Notes: a model not told the origin generated them from the sequence alone. DNA of 64,000 bases from Demequina phytophila (GCF_000971135.1 NZ_BBLW01000004.1:124001-188000); one strand, 5' to 3'. Counted from the first letter of the stretch, positions 29,690 to 43,509 are shown. Numbers and translations are program-made.

Positions 29690-31141
29690 TCAGTACGTTC
29701 GCGCCGGGGTCTCCACGTGGGCCTCGAGCTCCGCGAGCGGGAGCGGGTCGCGGCGCTCGATGGTCGCGCGGTACCAGTAGGCCGCGTCCTTCCAGGTGCG
29801 CGCCTGGGTCGCGTAGTCCACGCGCACCAGCCCGAAGCGCTTGGCGTAGCCCTGCGCCCACTCGAAGTTGTCCATGAGGCTCCATGCCATGTAGCCGCGC
29901 ACGTCGGCGCCCTCGGCGATCGCCGTCTCGACCGCCCGCAGGTGGTCGTGGAGGTAGGCGACCCGCGCATCGTCCCTCACGCGGCCGTCCTCGCCCAGGA
30001 CGTCGTCCCAGGCGCCGCCGTTCTCCGTCACGTAGAGCGGCTTGCCGGTCTCGCGGTGGATCTTCATGAGGTGCGCGTGCAGCGCGCCGGGGTCCACGTT
30101 CCAGCCCATGGCGGTGAGCTCACCGGGCGGGGTCATGAACTCGATCTGCTCGTCTCCGGGCCACGGCGAGTTGGTGCCGGCCTTGTGGCCGTCGGCGAGG
30201 GTCGCGACGTCGGACGATGCCGCGGCCTTGCGGGCGTTGTGCCTCACCACGTGCGAGGCGTAGTAGTTCACGCCGAACCAGTCCACCGCCCCATGCATCT
30301 CGTCGAGGTCGCCGGGGTGCACGAACGACCAGTCCGTGAGGTGCGCGGTGTTCGGCTTCAGGATCGCGGGGTACGTGCCGTCGACGAACGGCTGGTGGAA
30401 CATCGTGTTCGCCAGCGCGTCGATGTGCGCGGCGGCGTCGCGGTCCCGCGGGTTCGAGGGGTCCCACGGGCGCGGCGTGTGGGAGTTGTTGACGATCCCG
30501 ACCTGGAGCGCGGGGCGGGCGGACTTGATCGCGCGGTAGGCGCGGCCGTGCGCGAGCAGCAGGTGGTGGGCGGCGGTGAGGCCCTCGACGTCGTCCGCGT
30601 GGCCGGGCGCGTGCGCGCCGGAGCCGTAGCCCACGAACGAGCTCACCCACGGCTCGTTGAACGTGGCCCAGGTCTCGACGGCGTCACCGAGCTCCTCTGT
30701 CATGCGCAGCGCGTACGTGACGAACGCGTCGACCGTGTCGCGGCTGAGCCAGCCGCCCTGGTCCTCGAGCGCCTGCGGCAGGTCCCAGTGGTAGAGCGTC
30801 GCGAGCGGGGTGATGCCGCGCTCCCTGAGGCGCGCGACCAGCGCCCTGTAGAAGGCGATTCCCTCGGGGTTGAACTCCCCCGTGCCCGTGGGCTGCACGC
30901 GCGGCCACGAGATCGAGAAGCGGTACGCCTGCAGGCCCAGGTCCACCATCATGTCGATGTCGCGCTCCCACAGGTGATAGTGGTCGCACGCGACGTCGCC
31001 GGTGTCCCCGCCGACGACCTTGTCGGGCGTGTGGGTGAACGTGTCCCAGATCGACGGGCCGCGGCCGCCCTCGGTGGCGGCGCCCTCGATCTGGTAGGCG
31101 GCGGTGGCCGCGCCGAAGATGAAGTCCTGAGGGAAGGTCAT
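29690..31141 (-). CDS. GH1 beta-glucosidase
   Basis: 483 residues, full length. Acid/base E163 in TFNEPW, nucleophile E373 in YVTENGG, and the family start FIFGAATAAYQIEG. No signal peptide, so cytoplasmic; it splits imported beta-glucosides such as cellobiose, although beta-galactosidase activity is also common in GH1. The ATG is leaderless and the -10 box is next to a LacI-type palindrome, suggesting induction by a sugar. It stands alone between nucS and the hydrolase genes, with a hairpin after its stop. Confidence 0.92.
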   Translation of the reverse strand: MTFPQDFIFGAATAAYQIEGAATEGGRGPSIWDTFTHTPDKVVGGDTGDVACDHYHLWERDIDMMVDLGLQAYRFSISWPRVQPTGTGEFNPEGIAFYRALVARLRERGITPLATLYHWDLPQALEDQGGWLSRDTVDAFVTYALRMTEELGDAVETWATFNEPWVSSFVGYGSGAHAPGHADDVEGLTAAHHLLLAHGRAYRAIKSARPALQVGIVNNSHTPRPWDPSNPRDRDAAAHIDALANTMFHQPFVDGTYPAILKPNTAHLTDWSFVHPGDLDEMHGAVDWFGVNYYASHVVRHNARKAAASSDVATLADGHKAGTNSPWPGDEQIEFMTPPGELTAMGWNVDPGALHAHLMKIHRETGKPLYVTENGGAWDDVLGEDGRVRDDARVAYLHDHLRAVETAIAEGADVRGYMAWSLMDNFEWAQGYAKRFGLVRVDYATQARTWKDAAYWYRATIERRDPLPLAELEAHVETPARTY

Positions 31142-31147
31142 GGCGCG

Positions 31148-31167
31148 AGCCTAGCCGAAACGATTCG
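31148..31167 (-). promoter_or_regulatory. Leaderless promoter and LacI-type operator of the beta-glucosidase
   Basis: Minus strand TAGGCT (31153-31148), six bases, ATG 31141. Immediately upstream CGAAACGATTCG (31156-31167) is palindromic at 10 of 12 positions around a central CG, as in LacI-family operators. Binding there would block the polymerase. Confidence 0.5.
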
Positions 31168-31227
31168 ACCCGCGTCCCGCCACCGGTTCGCTCAGCACGG
31201 TCGGCGAGCCGCCGCGCCGGGCAGCGA

Positions 31228-31238
31228 GGGACGATGCG
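31228..31238 (+). repeat. Single GGGACGATGCG copy in the nucS-beta-glucosidase spacer
   Basis: Lies 53 bases after the nucS stop (minus strand) and is followed by CGGGTCGG, the same extension as the left arm of the 50521 hairpin, but no complementary arm follows. It looks like half of such a hairpin. Confidence 0.6.
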
Positions 31239-31290
31239 CGGGTCGGCTCCGCGTGTCGCGTGTCGGACCGTGCGCAGCGAACTGCCGCGT

Positions 31291-31986
31291 CTAGAAGAGG
31301 CGGTCGCTGAGGTCCTCGTTGCCGCGCATGGACTCGTAGTCGAGCAGCAGGCAGCGGATGCCGCGGTCCTCCGCGAGCACGCGTGCCTGCGGCTTGATCT
31401 CCTGCGCAGCGAAGACGCCGCGGACGGGGGCGAGCAGCGGGTCGCGGTTCATCAGCTCGAGGTAGCGCGTGAGCTGCTCGACGCCGTCGATCTCGCCGCG
31501 GCGCTTGATCTCCACCGCGACGGAGCCGCCGGCGGAGTCGCGGGCGAGGATGTCGACGGGGCCGATCGCGGTCATGTACTCGCGGCGCACCAGGCTGTGG
31601 CCGTCGCCGAGCAGGGTGATCTGCGCGGCCAGGAGCTCCTGGAGGTGCGCCTCGACGCCGTCCTTGATGAGGCCGGGGTCCGCGCCGAGCTCGTGCTCGG
31701 TGTCGGACAGCACCTCGTGGAGGTCGATCTCGAGGCGGTCGTCGGTCTTGTCGTGCTGGACCACCCAGACCGCGGTGACGCCGCGCTCCGCGGCCTCCTC
31801 CGTGACGGAGGAGGTCCGCAGAGTGCACGGCGGGCTCATCCAGTTGAGCGGCTTGTAGGAGCCGCCGTCCGAATGAAGCAGGACCGAGCCGTCGGCCTTG
31901 ACCATGATGGCTCGGGTCGCGAGCGGAAGATGCGCCGAGAGCCGCCCGGTGTACCGGGCCGCGCAGCGCGCGATCACCACCCGCAT
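31291..31986 (-). CDS. nucS: Mismatch-specific endonuclease NucS/EndoMS
   Basis: 231 residues. The nuclease core is [39 protein letters not shown] (about 155-195), a RecB-like site with D, E-x-K and Q. NucS replaces MutSL for mismatch repair in most actinobacteria by cutting both strands at mismatches. The C-terminus ends DLSDRLF, resembling the sliding-clamp binding tail known in this family. The start overlaps the atpC stop by one base (TGATG), so it is coupled to the ATP synthase operon, the usual actinobacterial location. Confidence 0.93.
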   Translation of the reverse strand: MRVVIARCAARYTGRLSAHLPLATRAIMVKADGSVLLHSDGGSYKPLNWMSPPCTLRTSSVTEEAAERGVTAVWVVQHDKTDDRLEIDLHEVLSDTEHELGADPGLIKDGVEAHLQELLAAQITLLGDGHSLVRREYMTAIGPVDILARDSAGGSVAVEIKRRGEIDGVEQLTRYLELMNRDPLLAPVRGVFAAQEIKPQARVLAEDRGIRCLLLDYESMRGNEDLSDRLF

Positions 31987-32276
31987 CAGTGAGCGGCCGT
32001 CTCCCCGGCCTCGCCCGTGGCGACCACGGGCTCCACGACGACGGTGACGATGTCGTGGTCGAAGGAGACGAAGCCGCCGTCGATGGCGAACTCGGCGTCG
32101 CCGTCGGCCCCGCCGCGCACGCGCACGGTGCCTGCCCGCAGGACGGACAGCACCGGCTCGTGCCCGGTGAGGAGGCCGATCTCGCCCTCCACGGTCGGGG
32201 CGATGAGACGCTCCGCCGTCCCCGACCAGAGGACCCGGTCGGGGGCGACGACGTCGACGGTGAGCGGACCGGCCAT
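31986..32276 (-). CDS. atpC: ATP synthase epsilon subunit
   Basis: 96 residues, only the beta-barrel part plus a very short tail; the regulatory helical hairpin of longer epsilon subunits is missing or minimal (total length typical of a short actinobacterial form). Motifs [16 protein letters not shown] and GGFVSF are diagnostic. Part of the rotor stalk linking gamma to the c-ring. It starts two bases after atpD's stop and overlaps nucS. Confidence 0.93.
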   Translation of the reverse strand: MAGPLTVDVVAPDRVLWSGTAERLIAPTVEGEIGLLTGHEPVLSVLRAGTVRVRGGADGDAEFAIDGGFVSFDHDIVTVVVEPVVATGEAGETAAH

Positions 32277-32278
32277 GA

Positions 32279-34671
<2,393 letters not shown>

Positions 34672-34674
34672 CGG

Positions 34675-36306
34675 CTACTTCTTCTCCGCGACGATGCGCT
34701 CCTGCTCGACCGCGACGCTCTCGCCGTCGTCGACCGACGACTCGGTGGTGAGGTTCACGCTCTCACCCTCGAGGAAGGTCGACACGAAATCGTCGACGTG
34801 CGTGTGCAGCGCGGACTCGTTGTCGTCCGAGAGCTGGCCCGTCGAGGCGATGTCGTCGAGGATCGACGTGTTGCGTCGCAGGTGGTCGAGCAGCTCGCGC
34901 TCGAAGCGCAGCACGTCGCCCACGGCGATCTTGTCGAGCTTGCCCTTGGTGCCGGCCCACACGGACACGACCTGCTCCTCGACCGGGAACGGCGAGTACT
35001 GGGGCTGCTTGAGCAGCTCCATCAGGCGCGCGCCACGGGTGAGCTGCTGACGCGAGGCCGCGTCGAGGTCGGACGCGAACATCGCGAACGCCTCGAGCGA
35101 GCGGTACTGCGCGAGCTCGAGCTTGAGCGTGCCGGAGACCTTCTTCATGGCCTTGACCTGCGCGGAACCACCGACGCGGGACACCGAGATGCCGACGTCG
35201 ACAGCGGGGCGCTGGTTCGCGTTGAAGAGGTCCGACTGGAGGAAGATCTGGCCGTCGGTGATCGAGATCACGTTGGTCGGGATGTACGCCGAGACGTCGT
35301 TCGCCTTGGTCTCGATGACCGGCAGGCCCGTCATCGAGCCGGCGCCCATCTCGTCCGACAGCTTCGCGCAACGCTCCAGCAGGCGGGAGTGCAGGTAGAA
35401 GACGTCGCCGGGGTACGCCTCGCGGCCCGGCGGGCGGCGGAGCAGCAGCGACACGGCGCGGTAGGCCTCGGCCTGCTTCGACAGGTCGTCGAAGATGATG
35501 AGGACGTGCTTGCCGTCGTACATCCAGTGCTGACCGATCGCGGAGCCGGTGTAGGGCGCGAGGTACTTGAAGCCGGCCGGGTCGGACGCGGGGGCCGCGA
35601 CGATGGTCGTGTACTCGAGCGCGCCGGCCTCCTCGAGGGCGCCACGCACGGAGGCGATGGTCGAGCCCTTCTGGCCGATGGCGACGTAGATGCAGCGGAC
35701 CTGCTTGGTCGGGTCGCCGGTCTCCCAGTTCGCCTTCTGGTTGATGATCGTGTCGATCGCGATGGCGGTCTTGCCGGTCTGGCGGTCGCCGATGATCAGC
35801 TGGCGCTGGCCGCGGCCGATCGGGATCATCGCGTCGATGGCCTTGAGGCCCGTCTGCAGCGGCTCGTGCACCGACTTGCGCTGCATGACGCCGGGCGCCT
35901 GGAGCTCGAGCGCGCGGCGCGCCTCGGTCTCGATCTCGCCGAGGCCGTCGATCGGGTTGCCCAGCGGGTCCACCACGCGGCCCAGGTAGCCGTCGCCCAC
36001 GGCGACGGAGAGCACCTCGCCGGTGCGGTGCACCGACTGGCCCTCCTCGATGCCCGTGAACTCGCCGAGCACCACGACGCCGATCTCACGGACGTCGAGG
36101 TTGAGCGCGAGGCCGAGCGTGCCGTCCTCGAAGCGCAGCAGCTCGTTGGCCATGCAGCCCGGAAGGCCCTCGACCTGCGCGATGCCGTCGGCCGCGAGCG
36201 TCACGCGACCCACCTCGTCGACCACGGCGCCCTTGGGCTCGTAGGACTTCACGTAGCTGTCGAGTGCAGCCCGGATCTCGTCGGGGCTGATCGTCAACTC
36301 TGCCAT
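34675..36306 (-). CDS. atpA: ATP synthase alpha subunit
   Basis: 543 residues. P-loop [11 protein letters not shown] and signature [17 protein letters not shown]. Non-catalytic partner of beta in F1. The C-terminus is extended by about 30 mostly acidic residues ([24 protein letters not shown]), as in other actinobacteria such as mycobacteria. GGAGAGATGGC overlaps the start; 48 bases separate it from atpH. Confidence 0.96.
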   Translation of the reverse strand: MAELTISPDEIRAALDSYVKSYEPKGAVVDEVGRVTLAADGIAQVEGLPGCMANELLRFEDGTLGLALNLDVREIGVVVLGEFTGIEEGQSVHRTGEVLSVAVGDGYLGRVVDPLGNPIDGLGEIETEARRALELQAPGVMQRKSVHEPLQTGLKAIDAMIPIGRGQRQLIIGDRQTGKTAIAIDTIINQKANWETGDPTKQVRCIYVAIGQKGSTIASVRGALEEAGALEYTTIVAAPASDPAGFKYLAPYTGSAIGQHWMYDGKHVLIIFDDLSKQAEAYRAVSLLLRRPPGREAYPGDVFYLHSRLLERCAKLSDEMGAGSMTGLPVIETKANDVSAYIPTNVISITDGQIFLQSDLFNANQRPAVDVGISVSRVGGSAQVKAMKKVSGTLKLELAQYRSLEAFAMFASDLDAASRQQLTRGARLMELLKQPQYSPFPVEEQVVSVWAGTKGKLDKIAVGDVLRFERELLDHLRRNTSILDDIASTGQLSDDNESALHTHVDDFVSTFLEGESVNLTTESSVDDGESVAVEQERIVAEKK

Positions 36307-36354
36307 GCCATCTCTCCTGTCAGTGCCGCGGTGGCGGCGAATGGTGCGTCGGGT

Positions 36355-37167
36355 CTAGCCGACAAGTCGTCGTCGTGCCTCGTCGAGCCGGGACAGCACG
36401 GTGCCGTCCACCACCTCGGACCCGACCTGAACTCGGATGCCGCCCAGGACCTCGGGGTCCACGGCGACGTTGATGAGCACCTCGCGTCCGTACGCGTCCG
36501 TGAGGATGCGTGCGAGGCGCGTGCGCTGGGCCGCGCTGAGCTCGACCGCGGCCGTGACCTGCGCCACGACCTTGTCGCGGTGCTCGGCCGCGGACTCGAG
36601 CAGCGCGTCGATCGCCGGGACGAGGCGACGGCCGCGCGGGTTGCCCACGACGCGGCGCAGCAGCGCCTCGGTCGTCGGGACCAGCTTGCCGCCGAGCACG
36701 CCGTCGAGGAGCGCGACGCGCGCCTCCTTGGTGGCGGACCGGTTGCTGAGCGCCGAGAGCAGCTCGCGGTTCGCGACCAGCTCGCGCTGCACGCGGAACA
36801 GCTGCTCCTCGACCTGGTCGAGGGTGCCCTGCGTCTGCGAGTACGCGAAGATCGCGCGCTCGCCGGCGTCGTCGATCGCCTCGGCGAGGTCCTGCTCGGC
36901 CGACCAGCGGGCGCCGGCGAACGACGCGAGGACGTCCTTGACCCTCGCGTCGTACGCCGAGAACACCGCGGCGACCAGTCCGGCCTTGGCCTCGGCCGAG
37001 CGAGCGGGGTCGGTCAGCGCACGGCGGAGCGAGCCCGACGCGTCGATCGCGTCGACGGCGGCGAACAGCTGCTCGGCGAGGACCAGGCCCTCGGCTCCGC
37101 TCGCCGTCACCACCGGTTCGAACTCACGGAGCACCGCGTCTCTCGACGCCTGGCTCGTTCCACGCAT
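36355..37167 (-). CDS. atpH: ATP synthase delta subunit
   Basis: 270 residues, long for OSCP/delta but normal for many actinobacteria. The C-terminal motif VDPEVLGGIRVQVGSEVVDGTVLSRLDEAR is diagnostic. It binds the top of F1 to the peripheral stalk made by AtpF. Starts four bases after atpF's stop. It is a separate protein here and not fused to a b-type subunit as in mycobacteria. Confidence 0.93.
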   Translation of the reverse strand: MRGTSQASRDAVLREFEPVVTASGAEGLVLAEQLFAAVDAIDASGSLRRALTDPARSAEAKAGLVAAVFSAYDARVKDVLASFAGARWSAEQDLAEAIDDAGERAIFAYSQTQGTLDQVEEQLFRVQRELVANRELLSALSNRSATKEARVALLDGVLGGKLVPTTEALLRRVVGNPRGRRLVPAIDALLESAAEHRDKVVAQVTAAVELSAAQRTRLARILTDAYGREVLINVAVDPEVLGGIRVQVGSEVVDGTVLSRLDEARRRLVG

Positions 37168-37171
37168 GTGC

Positions 37172-38878
<1,707 letters not shown>

Positions 38879-38942
38879 GAAGTCTCCTGTGCGAATGGCT
38901 TCTTGGGCGCGGACCACCGTCCGGCGCCGTTGACTGGCCCAA

Positions 38943-38948
38943 AGCCTA
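38943..38948 (-). promoter_or_regulatory. Possible internal promoter before atpB
   Basis: TAGGCT on the minus strand, the same -10 box used by several genes here, 64 bases before the atpB GTG, just after the atpI stop. No good -35 box at 17-18 bases. It would let the ATP synthase genes be expressed apart from wecA/atpI. Confidence 0.3.
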
Positions 38949-38953
38949 ACGCA

Positions 38954-39373
38954 TCAATCCCCGGACGAAGTACCCGGATCGGCGTACGGAATGCGCGCTT
39001 TGCGCATCACCGCGACGTCCACCGCGAGGGACGCGATGATGCCCGTCACGGCGGTCGCGGCGAAGGCCTCGCGGTGGAAGCCGTCGACCCCCTGAAGTAG
39101 CAGGAGCGCGATGATGATGACGGCCATCTTGCCCAGCCAGGAGAAGGCCACGATCCCCGCCATCACGTGCGGCGGCTTGCGGTGCGCGACCAGCATCGAG
39201 ACCTGCGTGGGGATCGCGCCGATGGCCGCCACGACGGCGCCCACGAGCGCCGCGACGGCACCCTCGGGCCCGACCACGAGCCAGGCGACGGCGGCGCCGA
39301 TCACGGCGATCGCGACCAGCACGATCGTGGTCACCTTGATGGCGCGGCGGTACAGCTGCTCCTCGGCGGTCAC
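38954..39373 (-). CDS. AtpI-like membrane protein
   Basis: 139 residues with four predicted helices (about 17-37, 42-60, 72-90, 103-122). The position directly before atpB, the size and helix pattern match the poorly conserved ATP synthase protein I, thought to help c-ring assembly or Mg2+ entry. GTG 39373 follows GGAGGAGAA and overlaps the wecA stop (GTGA). Assignment rests mainly on location. Confidence 0.7.
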   Translation of the reverse strand: MTAEEQLYRRAIKVTTIVLVAIAVIGAAVAWLVVGPEGAVAALVGAVVAAIGAIPTQVSMLVAHRKPPHVMAGIVAFSWLGKMAVIIIALLLLQGVDGFHREAFAATAVTGIIASLAVDVAVMRKARIPYADPGTSSGD

Positions 39374-40626
39374 TTCTCCTCCTCGGAGTGGGGGACGGTG
39401 GACGATGCGGCGGTGGCCCCGGTCGCCGAGGCGACGGCGGGCGCGGGGCCGGCGGGCGCATCGTCCCCGTGCCGTCCCTCCGGGGTGATGCGCTGCAGCG
39501 CGAACACGGCGTGTCCCGCGCGGCGCCACTGGCGCGAGAAGAACCGCGCCAGGCGCGGGGAGAACGTGATCGCGGCGGCGGCCACCACGCCGAGGCTCGT
39601 GACGAGCACGGCGCCCCACAGCGGCAGGAACACCACGGACACCGTGCCGAACGACAGCACCGCGGTCCAGATGTAGAGGACGGTGACGGCCCAGCGGTGC
39701 GAGTGGCCGCGGCGCAGCAGCAGGTGGTGCAGGTGGTGCTTGTCCGGCGAGAAGGGCGAGTCGCCGCGCGCGGTGCGCCTGATGACCGCGGCGCCCATGT
39801 CGACGAGCGGCACGGCGAGCACCATGATCGGCAGCAGGATCGGGATGAACGCGGGGATGCGCTCGCGCTCCGACACCACGGCGGGGTCGATCTGACCCGT
39901 CACGATGATCGCGGCGGCGGCGAGCATGAGGCCCAGCACCATCGAGCCGGAGTCGCCCATGAAGATGCGCGCGGGATGGACGTTGTGCGGCAGGAAGCCC
40001 AGGCACGCGCCCACGAGCAGCGCCACCACGATCGCGGCGAGCGACGAGTAGTCCCCCGGCGTCGCGGACCGCGCCAGCATGTAGGTGTACGTGAAGAAGG
40101 CGAGACCGCCGATCGCGATCATGCCCGCGGCGAGGCCGTCGAGGCCGTCCACGAAGTTGACGGCGTTCATCGCGATCACCACCACGAACACCGTGGCGAT
40201 GAGGGAGACGTACGAGCTGCCGATGGTGACGCCCGCGATGGGCACCGTCACCAGCTGGACGCCGCCGGAGGCGAGCACCAGCCCGGCGAGGAACTGGCCG
40301 GCGAGCTTGGCCATCCAGTCGAGGTCGAAGATGTCGTCGACCATGCCGAGCGCGCACACGATCGCGGCGGCACCGAGCACGGCCCACGCCTCGCGGCCCG
40401 CCTCGAACACGGGGAAGAGGAACGGGATGGCGGAGGCGACCACCCCGGCGGTCGCGAGGCCCAGGAAGATCGCGACGCCGCCCAGGCGCGGGATGGGCGT
40501 GGTGTGGACGTCGCGCGCCCGCACCGCGGTGATGGCGCCCACGCGGAACGCGAGGTGACGCATGGCCGGTGTCGCGACGTAGGTGACGAGCGCCGCGATG
40601 GCCATGAGGGTGAGGTAGACCTTCAC
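39370..40626 (-). CDS. wecA: Undecaprenyl-phosphate GlcNAc-1-phosphate transferase-like (WecA/MraY family)
   Basis: 418 residues, about 11 membrane helices. Family motifs: GMVDDIFDLDW, NFVDGLDGLAAG, IFMGDSGSM and the His-rich loop SPDKHHLHHLLL. It starts a cell-envelope glycan by moving a sugar-1-phosphate to the lipid carrier; the orthologue at this place in mycobacteria (Rv1302) makes the arabinogalactan linker. GTG start overlaps the sua5 stop (GTGA). The cytoplasmic C-terminal tail (about 60 Pro/Ala/Gly/Ser-rich residues) is of low complexity and contains two inverted copies of the GGACGATGCG word. Confidence 0.9.
   Translation of the reverse strand: MKVYLTLMAIAALVTYVATPAMRHLAFRVGAITAVRARDVHTTPIPRLGGVAIFLGLATAGVVASAIPFLFPVFEAGREAWAVLGAAAIVCALGMVDDIFDLDWMAKLAGQFLAGLVLASGGVQLVTVPIAGVTIGSSYVSLIATVFVVVIAMNAVNFVDGLDGLAAGMIAIGGLAFFTYTYMLARSATPGDYSSLAAIVVALLVGACLGFLPHNVHPARIFMGDSGSMVLGLMLAAAAIIVTGQIDPAVVSERERIPAFIPILLPIMVLAVPLVDMGAAVIRRTARGDSPFSPDKHHLHHLLLRRGHSHRWAVTVLYIWTAVLSFGTVSVVFLPLWGAVLVTSLGVVAAAAITFSPRLARFFSRQWRRAGHAVFALQRITPEGRHGDDAPAGPAPAVASATGATAASSTVPHSEEEK
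39400..39466. repeat. Inverted GGACGATGCG pair inside the wecA 3' end
   Basis: GGACGATGCG (39400-39409) and its complement (39457-39466) face each other over 47 bases within codons for the variable tail of WecA. The pair could form a hairpin in the mRNA just before the wecA-atpI junction. Confidence 0.6.
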
Positions 40627-41273
40627 CCGTCGTCACCTGCGACGGCGTCCTCCCCCACGATCTCGACGATGCGGGCGTGGGAGATGCCTCCCTGGCGGAC
40701 GATGCGCAGGCGGGGGCCCGTCGCATCGACGATGGTCGAGGCCACGCCGAGCGGGCTGTCGCCCGCGTCGAGGTAGACCGCGACCGAGGCGCCCAGCTGC
40801 TCCTCGGCGCCCGCCGCGGTGGTGGCGGCGGGCTCGCCGGTGCGGTTCGCGCTGGTGACCGCGAGGGGTCCGGTGCGGGCGAGGAGCGCGAGCGCCGCCG
40901 GATGGTCGGGCACCCGCAGCGCGACGGTGCCGTGGGTCTCCCCCAGGTCCCACGCGAGCGACGGCTGCGCCTTGACGATGACGGTGAGCGCCCCGGGCCA
41001 GCACTCCTCCATGAGGGAGCGGGCCGCATCGGGCACCTCGCGCGCGAGGCCGTCGACGGTGCGCACGCTCGGGATGAGCACGGGCGGCGGCATCTGGCGG
41101 CCGCGACCCTTGGCCGCGAGCACGGCCGCGACGGCGTCCGGCTGGAACGCGTCGGCGCCCACGCCGTAGACGGTGTCGGTGGGGAGCACGATGACCGCGC
41201 CGCGGCTCACCGCGTCGACGGCGGCGTCGAGCGACGGCCCCCAGGTCGAGGGGTCGTGGGTGTCGAGGATCAC
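40623..41273 (-). CDS. Threonylcarbamoyl-AMP synthase (Sua5/YrdC/TsaC)
   Basis: 216 residues. PTDTVYGVGADAF (about 31-43), the KxR-like KGRGRQMPPPVL, and SANRTGEPAATTA are family motifs. It makes threonylcarbamoyl-AMP for the t6A modification of tRNAs reading ANN codons. No C-terminal Sua5 extension is present, so it is of the short TsaC type. GTG start 13 bases after prmC; overlaps wecA. Confidence 0.93.
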   Translation of the reverse strand: MILDTHDPSTWGPSLDAAVDAVSRGAVIVLPTDTVYGVGADAFQPDAVAAVLAAKGRGRQMPPPVLIPSVRTVDGLAREVPDAARSLMEECWPGALTVIVKAQPSLAWDLGETHGTVALRVPDHPAALALLARTGPLAVTSANRTGEPAATTAAGAEEQLGASVAVYLDAGDSPLGVASTIVDATGPRLRIVRQGGISHARIVEIVGEDAVAGDDG

Positions 41274-41286
41274 GGGGTCAAGTGTC

Positions 41287-42177
41287 TCAGACGCCCACGC
41301 GGGTCGCGACGAGCATGCGCTCGCGCCCCGTGAGGTCCGTGAGGGTGCGCACGTCGCCCCACCACTCCGACGACTCCGCGTAGGCGCGCATCGCCGCGCC
41401 CTGCTCGTCGCCGTGCTCCATGATCAGCGAGCCTCCCACGCGCAGCAGCCGCTGGGCCTCGTCGAGGATCGCGCGGGGCACGTCGAGGCCGTCGTCGCCG
41501 AGGCCGTAGAGCGCCTGCGGCGGGTCGTGGAGCGCGACCTCGGGGTCCCGCGGGATGGCGGCGGTGGGCACGTAGGGCGGGTTGGTCACCACCACATCAG
41601 CGCAGGCGTCGAACTGGCGCAGGCAGTTGCGGGCGTCCGCGTACACGGAGCGCAGGCGCGCGCGGACGTCGGCGGGCTGGGCGCGCGCGTTGAGGCGCAG
41701 GTAGACGAGCGCCTCCTCGCTCGCCTCGACCATCGACACCTGCGCCTCGGGGACCTCCGTGGCGACGGAGATGCCGATCGCGCCGGAGCCCGCGCACAGG
41801 TCGGTGACGCGGACCTCGCCGCGCAGCTCGAGAGCGGAGCGTGCCGCGGCGATGGCGACACCCGCGACCACCTCGGTCTCGGGACGCGGGATGAACACGC
41901 CCGGCCCGACCTGCAGCTCGAGCGAGCGGAAGTACGCCTTGCCGGTGATGTGCTGCAGCGGCTCGCGGTCGATGCGGCGGGTGACACGCGCCTCGAGCAG
42001 GTCGAGATCAGCGCCCGGGGGCCAGTCGTCGTCCCGCGCGGCGGCGGTCCGGATGTCGGTGGGCTCGAGGCCCAGGGTGTGGGCGATGAGCACGATCGCG
42101 TCGTGGTGCGCGGACGGCACCCCCGCCTCGGCGAGGCGGCGGGTGGTATCGCGCAGACGCTTGCCGACGGTAGGCAC
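41287..42177 (-). CDS. prmC: Release-factor glutamine methyltransferase
   Basis: 296 residues. N-terminal helical domain, SAM-binding motif DLCAGSGAIGIS and active site NPPYVP. It methylates the glutamine of the GGQ motif in RF1/RF2, and its partner prfA lies just upstream. GTG 42177 has a leaderless -10 box, so prmC and the genes behind it (sua5, wecA, atp) can be transcribed without prfA. Confidence 0.95.
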   Translation of the reverse strand: MPTVGKRLRDTTRRLAEAGVPSAHHDAIVLIAHTLGLEPTDIRTAAARDDDWPPGADLDLLEARVTRRIDREPLQHITGKAYFRSLELQVGPGVFIPRPETEVVAGVAIAAARSALELRGEVRVTDLCAGSGAIGISVATEVPEAQVSMVEASEEALVYLRLNARAQPADVRARLRSVYADARNCLRQFDACADVVVTNPPYVPTAAIPRDPEVALHDPPQALYGLGDDGLDVPRAILDEAQRLLRVGGSLIMEHGDEQGAAMRAYAESSEWWGDVRTLTDLTGRERMLVATRVGV

Positions 42178-42189
42178 GGTCGGAGTCTA
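42178..42189 (-). promoter_or_regulatory. Leaderless promoter of prmC
   Basis: Minus strand TAGACT (42189-42184), six bases, then GTG 42177; no Shine-Dalgarno sequence. It lies in the 26-base gap after prfA. Confidence 0.5.
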
Positions 42190-42203
42190 CGGGTTCGGCG
42201 CGG

Positions 42204-43286
42204 CTACTCTGCCGCGGAGAGGCGGGCGGCCTCGTCCGCGTCGATCGCGGACTGGATCACCGGCTGCAGGTCGCCCGCGAGCACCTGGTCGAGGTTGTAG
42301 GCCTTGTAGCCGGTGCGGTGATCCGCGATGCGGTTCTCGGGGAAGTTGTAGGTGCGGATGCGCTCCGAGCGGTCGACCGTCCGGATCTGCGACCTGCGCA
42401 TGTCCTGGGCCTCGGCCTCGGCCGCCTCCTTCTGCGCGGCGAGCAGCCGGGCGCGCAGGATGCGCAGCGCCGACTCCTTGTTCTGCAGCTGCGACTTCTC
42501 GTTCTGGCAGCTCACCACGATGCCGGTGGGCAGGTGGGTGAGGCGGACGGCCGAGTCGGTGGTGTTGACAGACTGGCCGCCGGGGCCGGACGAGCGGTAC
42601 ACGTCGACGCGCACCTCGTTCATGTCGATCTCGACCTCGGAGACCTCCTCGACCTCCGGGTAGACCAGCACGCCGGCGGCGGACGTGTGGATGCGACCCT
42701 GCGACTCGGTGGCGGGCACGCGCTGCACGCGGTGGACGCCGCCCTCGTACTTGAGCTGGGCCCACACGCCGTCCTCGGGCTCGACGGAGCCGCGCGCCTT
42801 CACCGCGACGGACACGTCCTTGTACCCGCCCATGTCGGTGTGCACGGCCTCGAGGACCTCGGCCTTCCAGCCCTTGGTCTCCGCGAACTTGAGGTACATC
42901 TTGAGCAGGTCGCCCGCGAACAGCGCGGACTCCTCGCCGCCCTCGCCGGACTTGATCTCGAGGATCACGTCGCGGGCGTCGTCGGGGTCGCGCGGGATGA
43001 GGATGCGCCGGAGGTGCTCGGTGGCCTCCTCGACGGCGTCACGGAGGGCCGGGATCTCCGCGGCCATCTCCGGATCGAGGTCCGCCAGCTCCGTGGCGGC
43101 CTCGAGGTCGTCCTGGGCGGCCTGCCAGGAACGATGTGCTGCGACGACGCGGCCGAGCTCCGCGAAGCGACGCCCGAGCGTGCGCGCCCTGCCCCCATCC
43201 GCGTGAACGGCGGGGTCGGCGAGCTGGTGCTCGATGTCGGCGTACTCGTCCAGCATGGGCTGGACGGCTGCGAAGGCCTCGGCCAC
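42204..43286 (-). CDS. prfA: Peptide chain release factor 1
   Basis: 360 residues. GGQ loop [14 protein letters not shown] and the PAT tripeptide ([10 protein letters not shown]) that reads UAG/UAA identify RF1 rather than RF2. GTG 43286 gives the normal length and lies 13 bases after the rpmE stop; earlier in-frame codons overlap rpmE. No clear ribosome site, so it is probably coupled to rpmE. Confidence 0.94.
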   Translation of the reverse strand: MAEAFAAVQPMLDEYADIEHQLADPAVHADGGRARTLGRRFAELGRVVAAHRSWQAAQDDLEAATELADLDPEMAAEIPALRDAVEEATEHLRRILIPRDPDDARDVILEIKSGEGGEESALFAGDLLKMYLKFAETKGWKAEVLEAVHTDMGGYKDVSVAVKARGSVEPEDGVWAQLKYEGGVHRVQRVPATESQGRIHTSAAGVLVYPEVEEVSEVEIDMNEVRVDVYRSSGPGGQSVNTTDSAVRLTHLPTGIVVSCQNEKSQLQNKESALRILRARLLAAQKEAAEAEAQDMRRSQIRTVDRSERIRTYNFPENRIADHRTGYKAYNLDQVLAGDLQPVIQSAIDADEAARLSAAE

Positions 43287-43299
43287 GTCGTCGGGCGCG

Positions 43300-43509
43300 T
43301 TACTTCTTGTTGCCGTAACGGCGCTCGAAGCGCGCCACGCGACCACCGGTGTCCATGATCTTCTGCTTGCCCGTGTAGAACGGGTGGCAGGCCGAGCAGA
43401 CCTCGACGCTGATCGCGCCGGCCGTCACGGTGGACTTGGTCTCGAACGTGTTGCCACAGGTGCACGTGACAGTGGTGGCCACGTACTCGGGGTGGATGTC
43501 CTTCTTCAT
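43300..43509 (-). CDS. rpmE: Ribosomal protein L31 (zinc-binding form)
   Basis: 69 residues. Cysteines in CTCGNTF and [10 protein letters not shown] form the zinc-binding (C+) type, with the basic tail [13 protein letters not shown] 43509 is preceded by AAGGGAGATC. First gene of the rpmE-prfA pair; usually directly follows rho in actinobacteria, but here an M6 protease gene is inserted between. Confidence 0.96.
   Translation of the reverse strand: MKKDIHPEYVATTVTCTCGNTFETKSTVTAGAISVEVCSACHPFYTGKQKIMDTGGRVARFERRYGNKK

Noticed and set aside
34688-34697. CGACGATGCG in atpA and similar GACGATGCG words at 40665 and 54492 as further copies
   Set aside because: The leading GG is missing, so they do not match the 10-bp word and were left out of the count.
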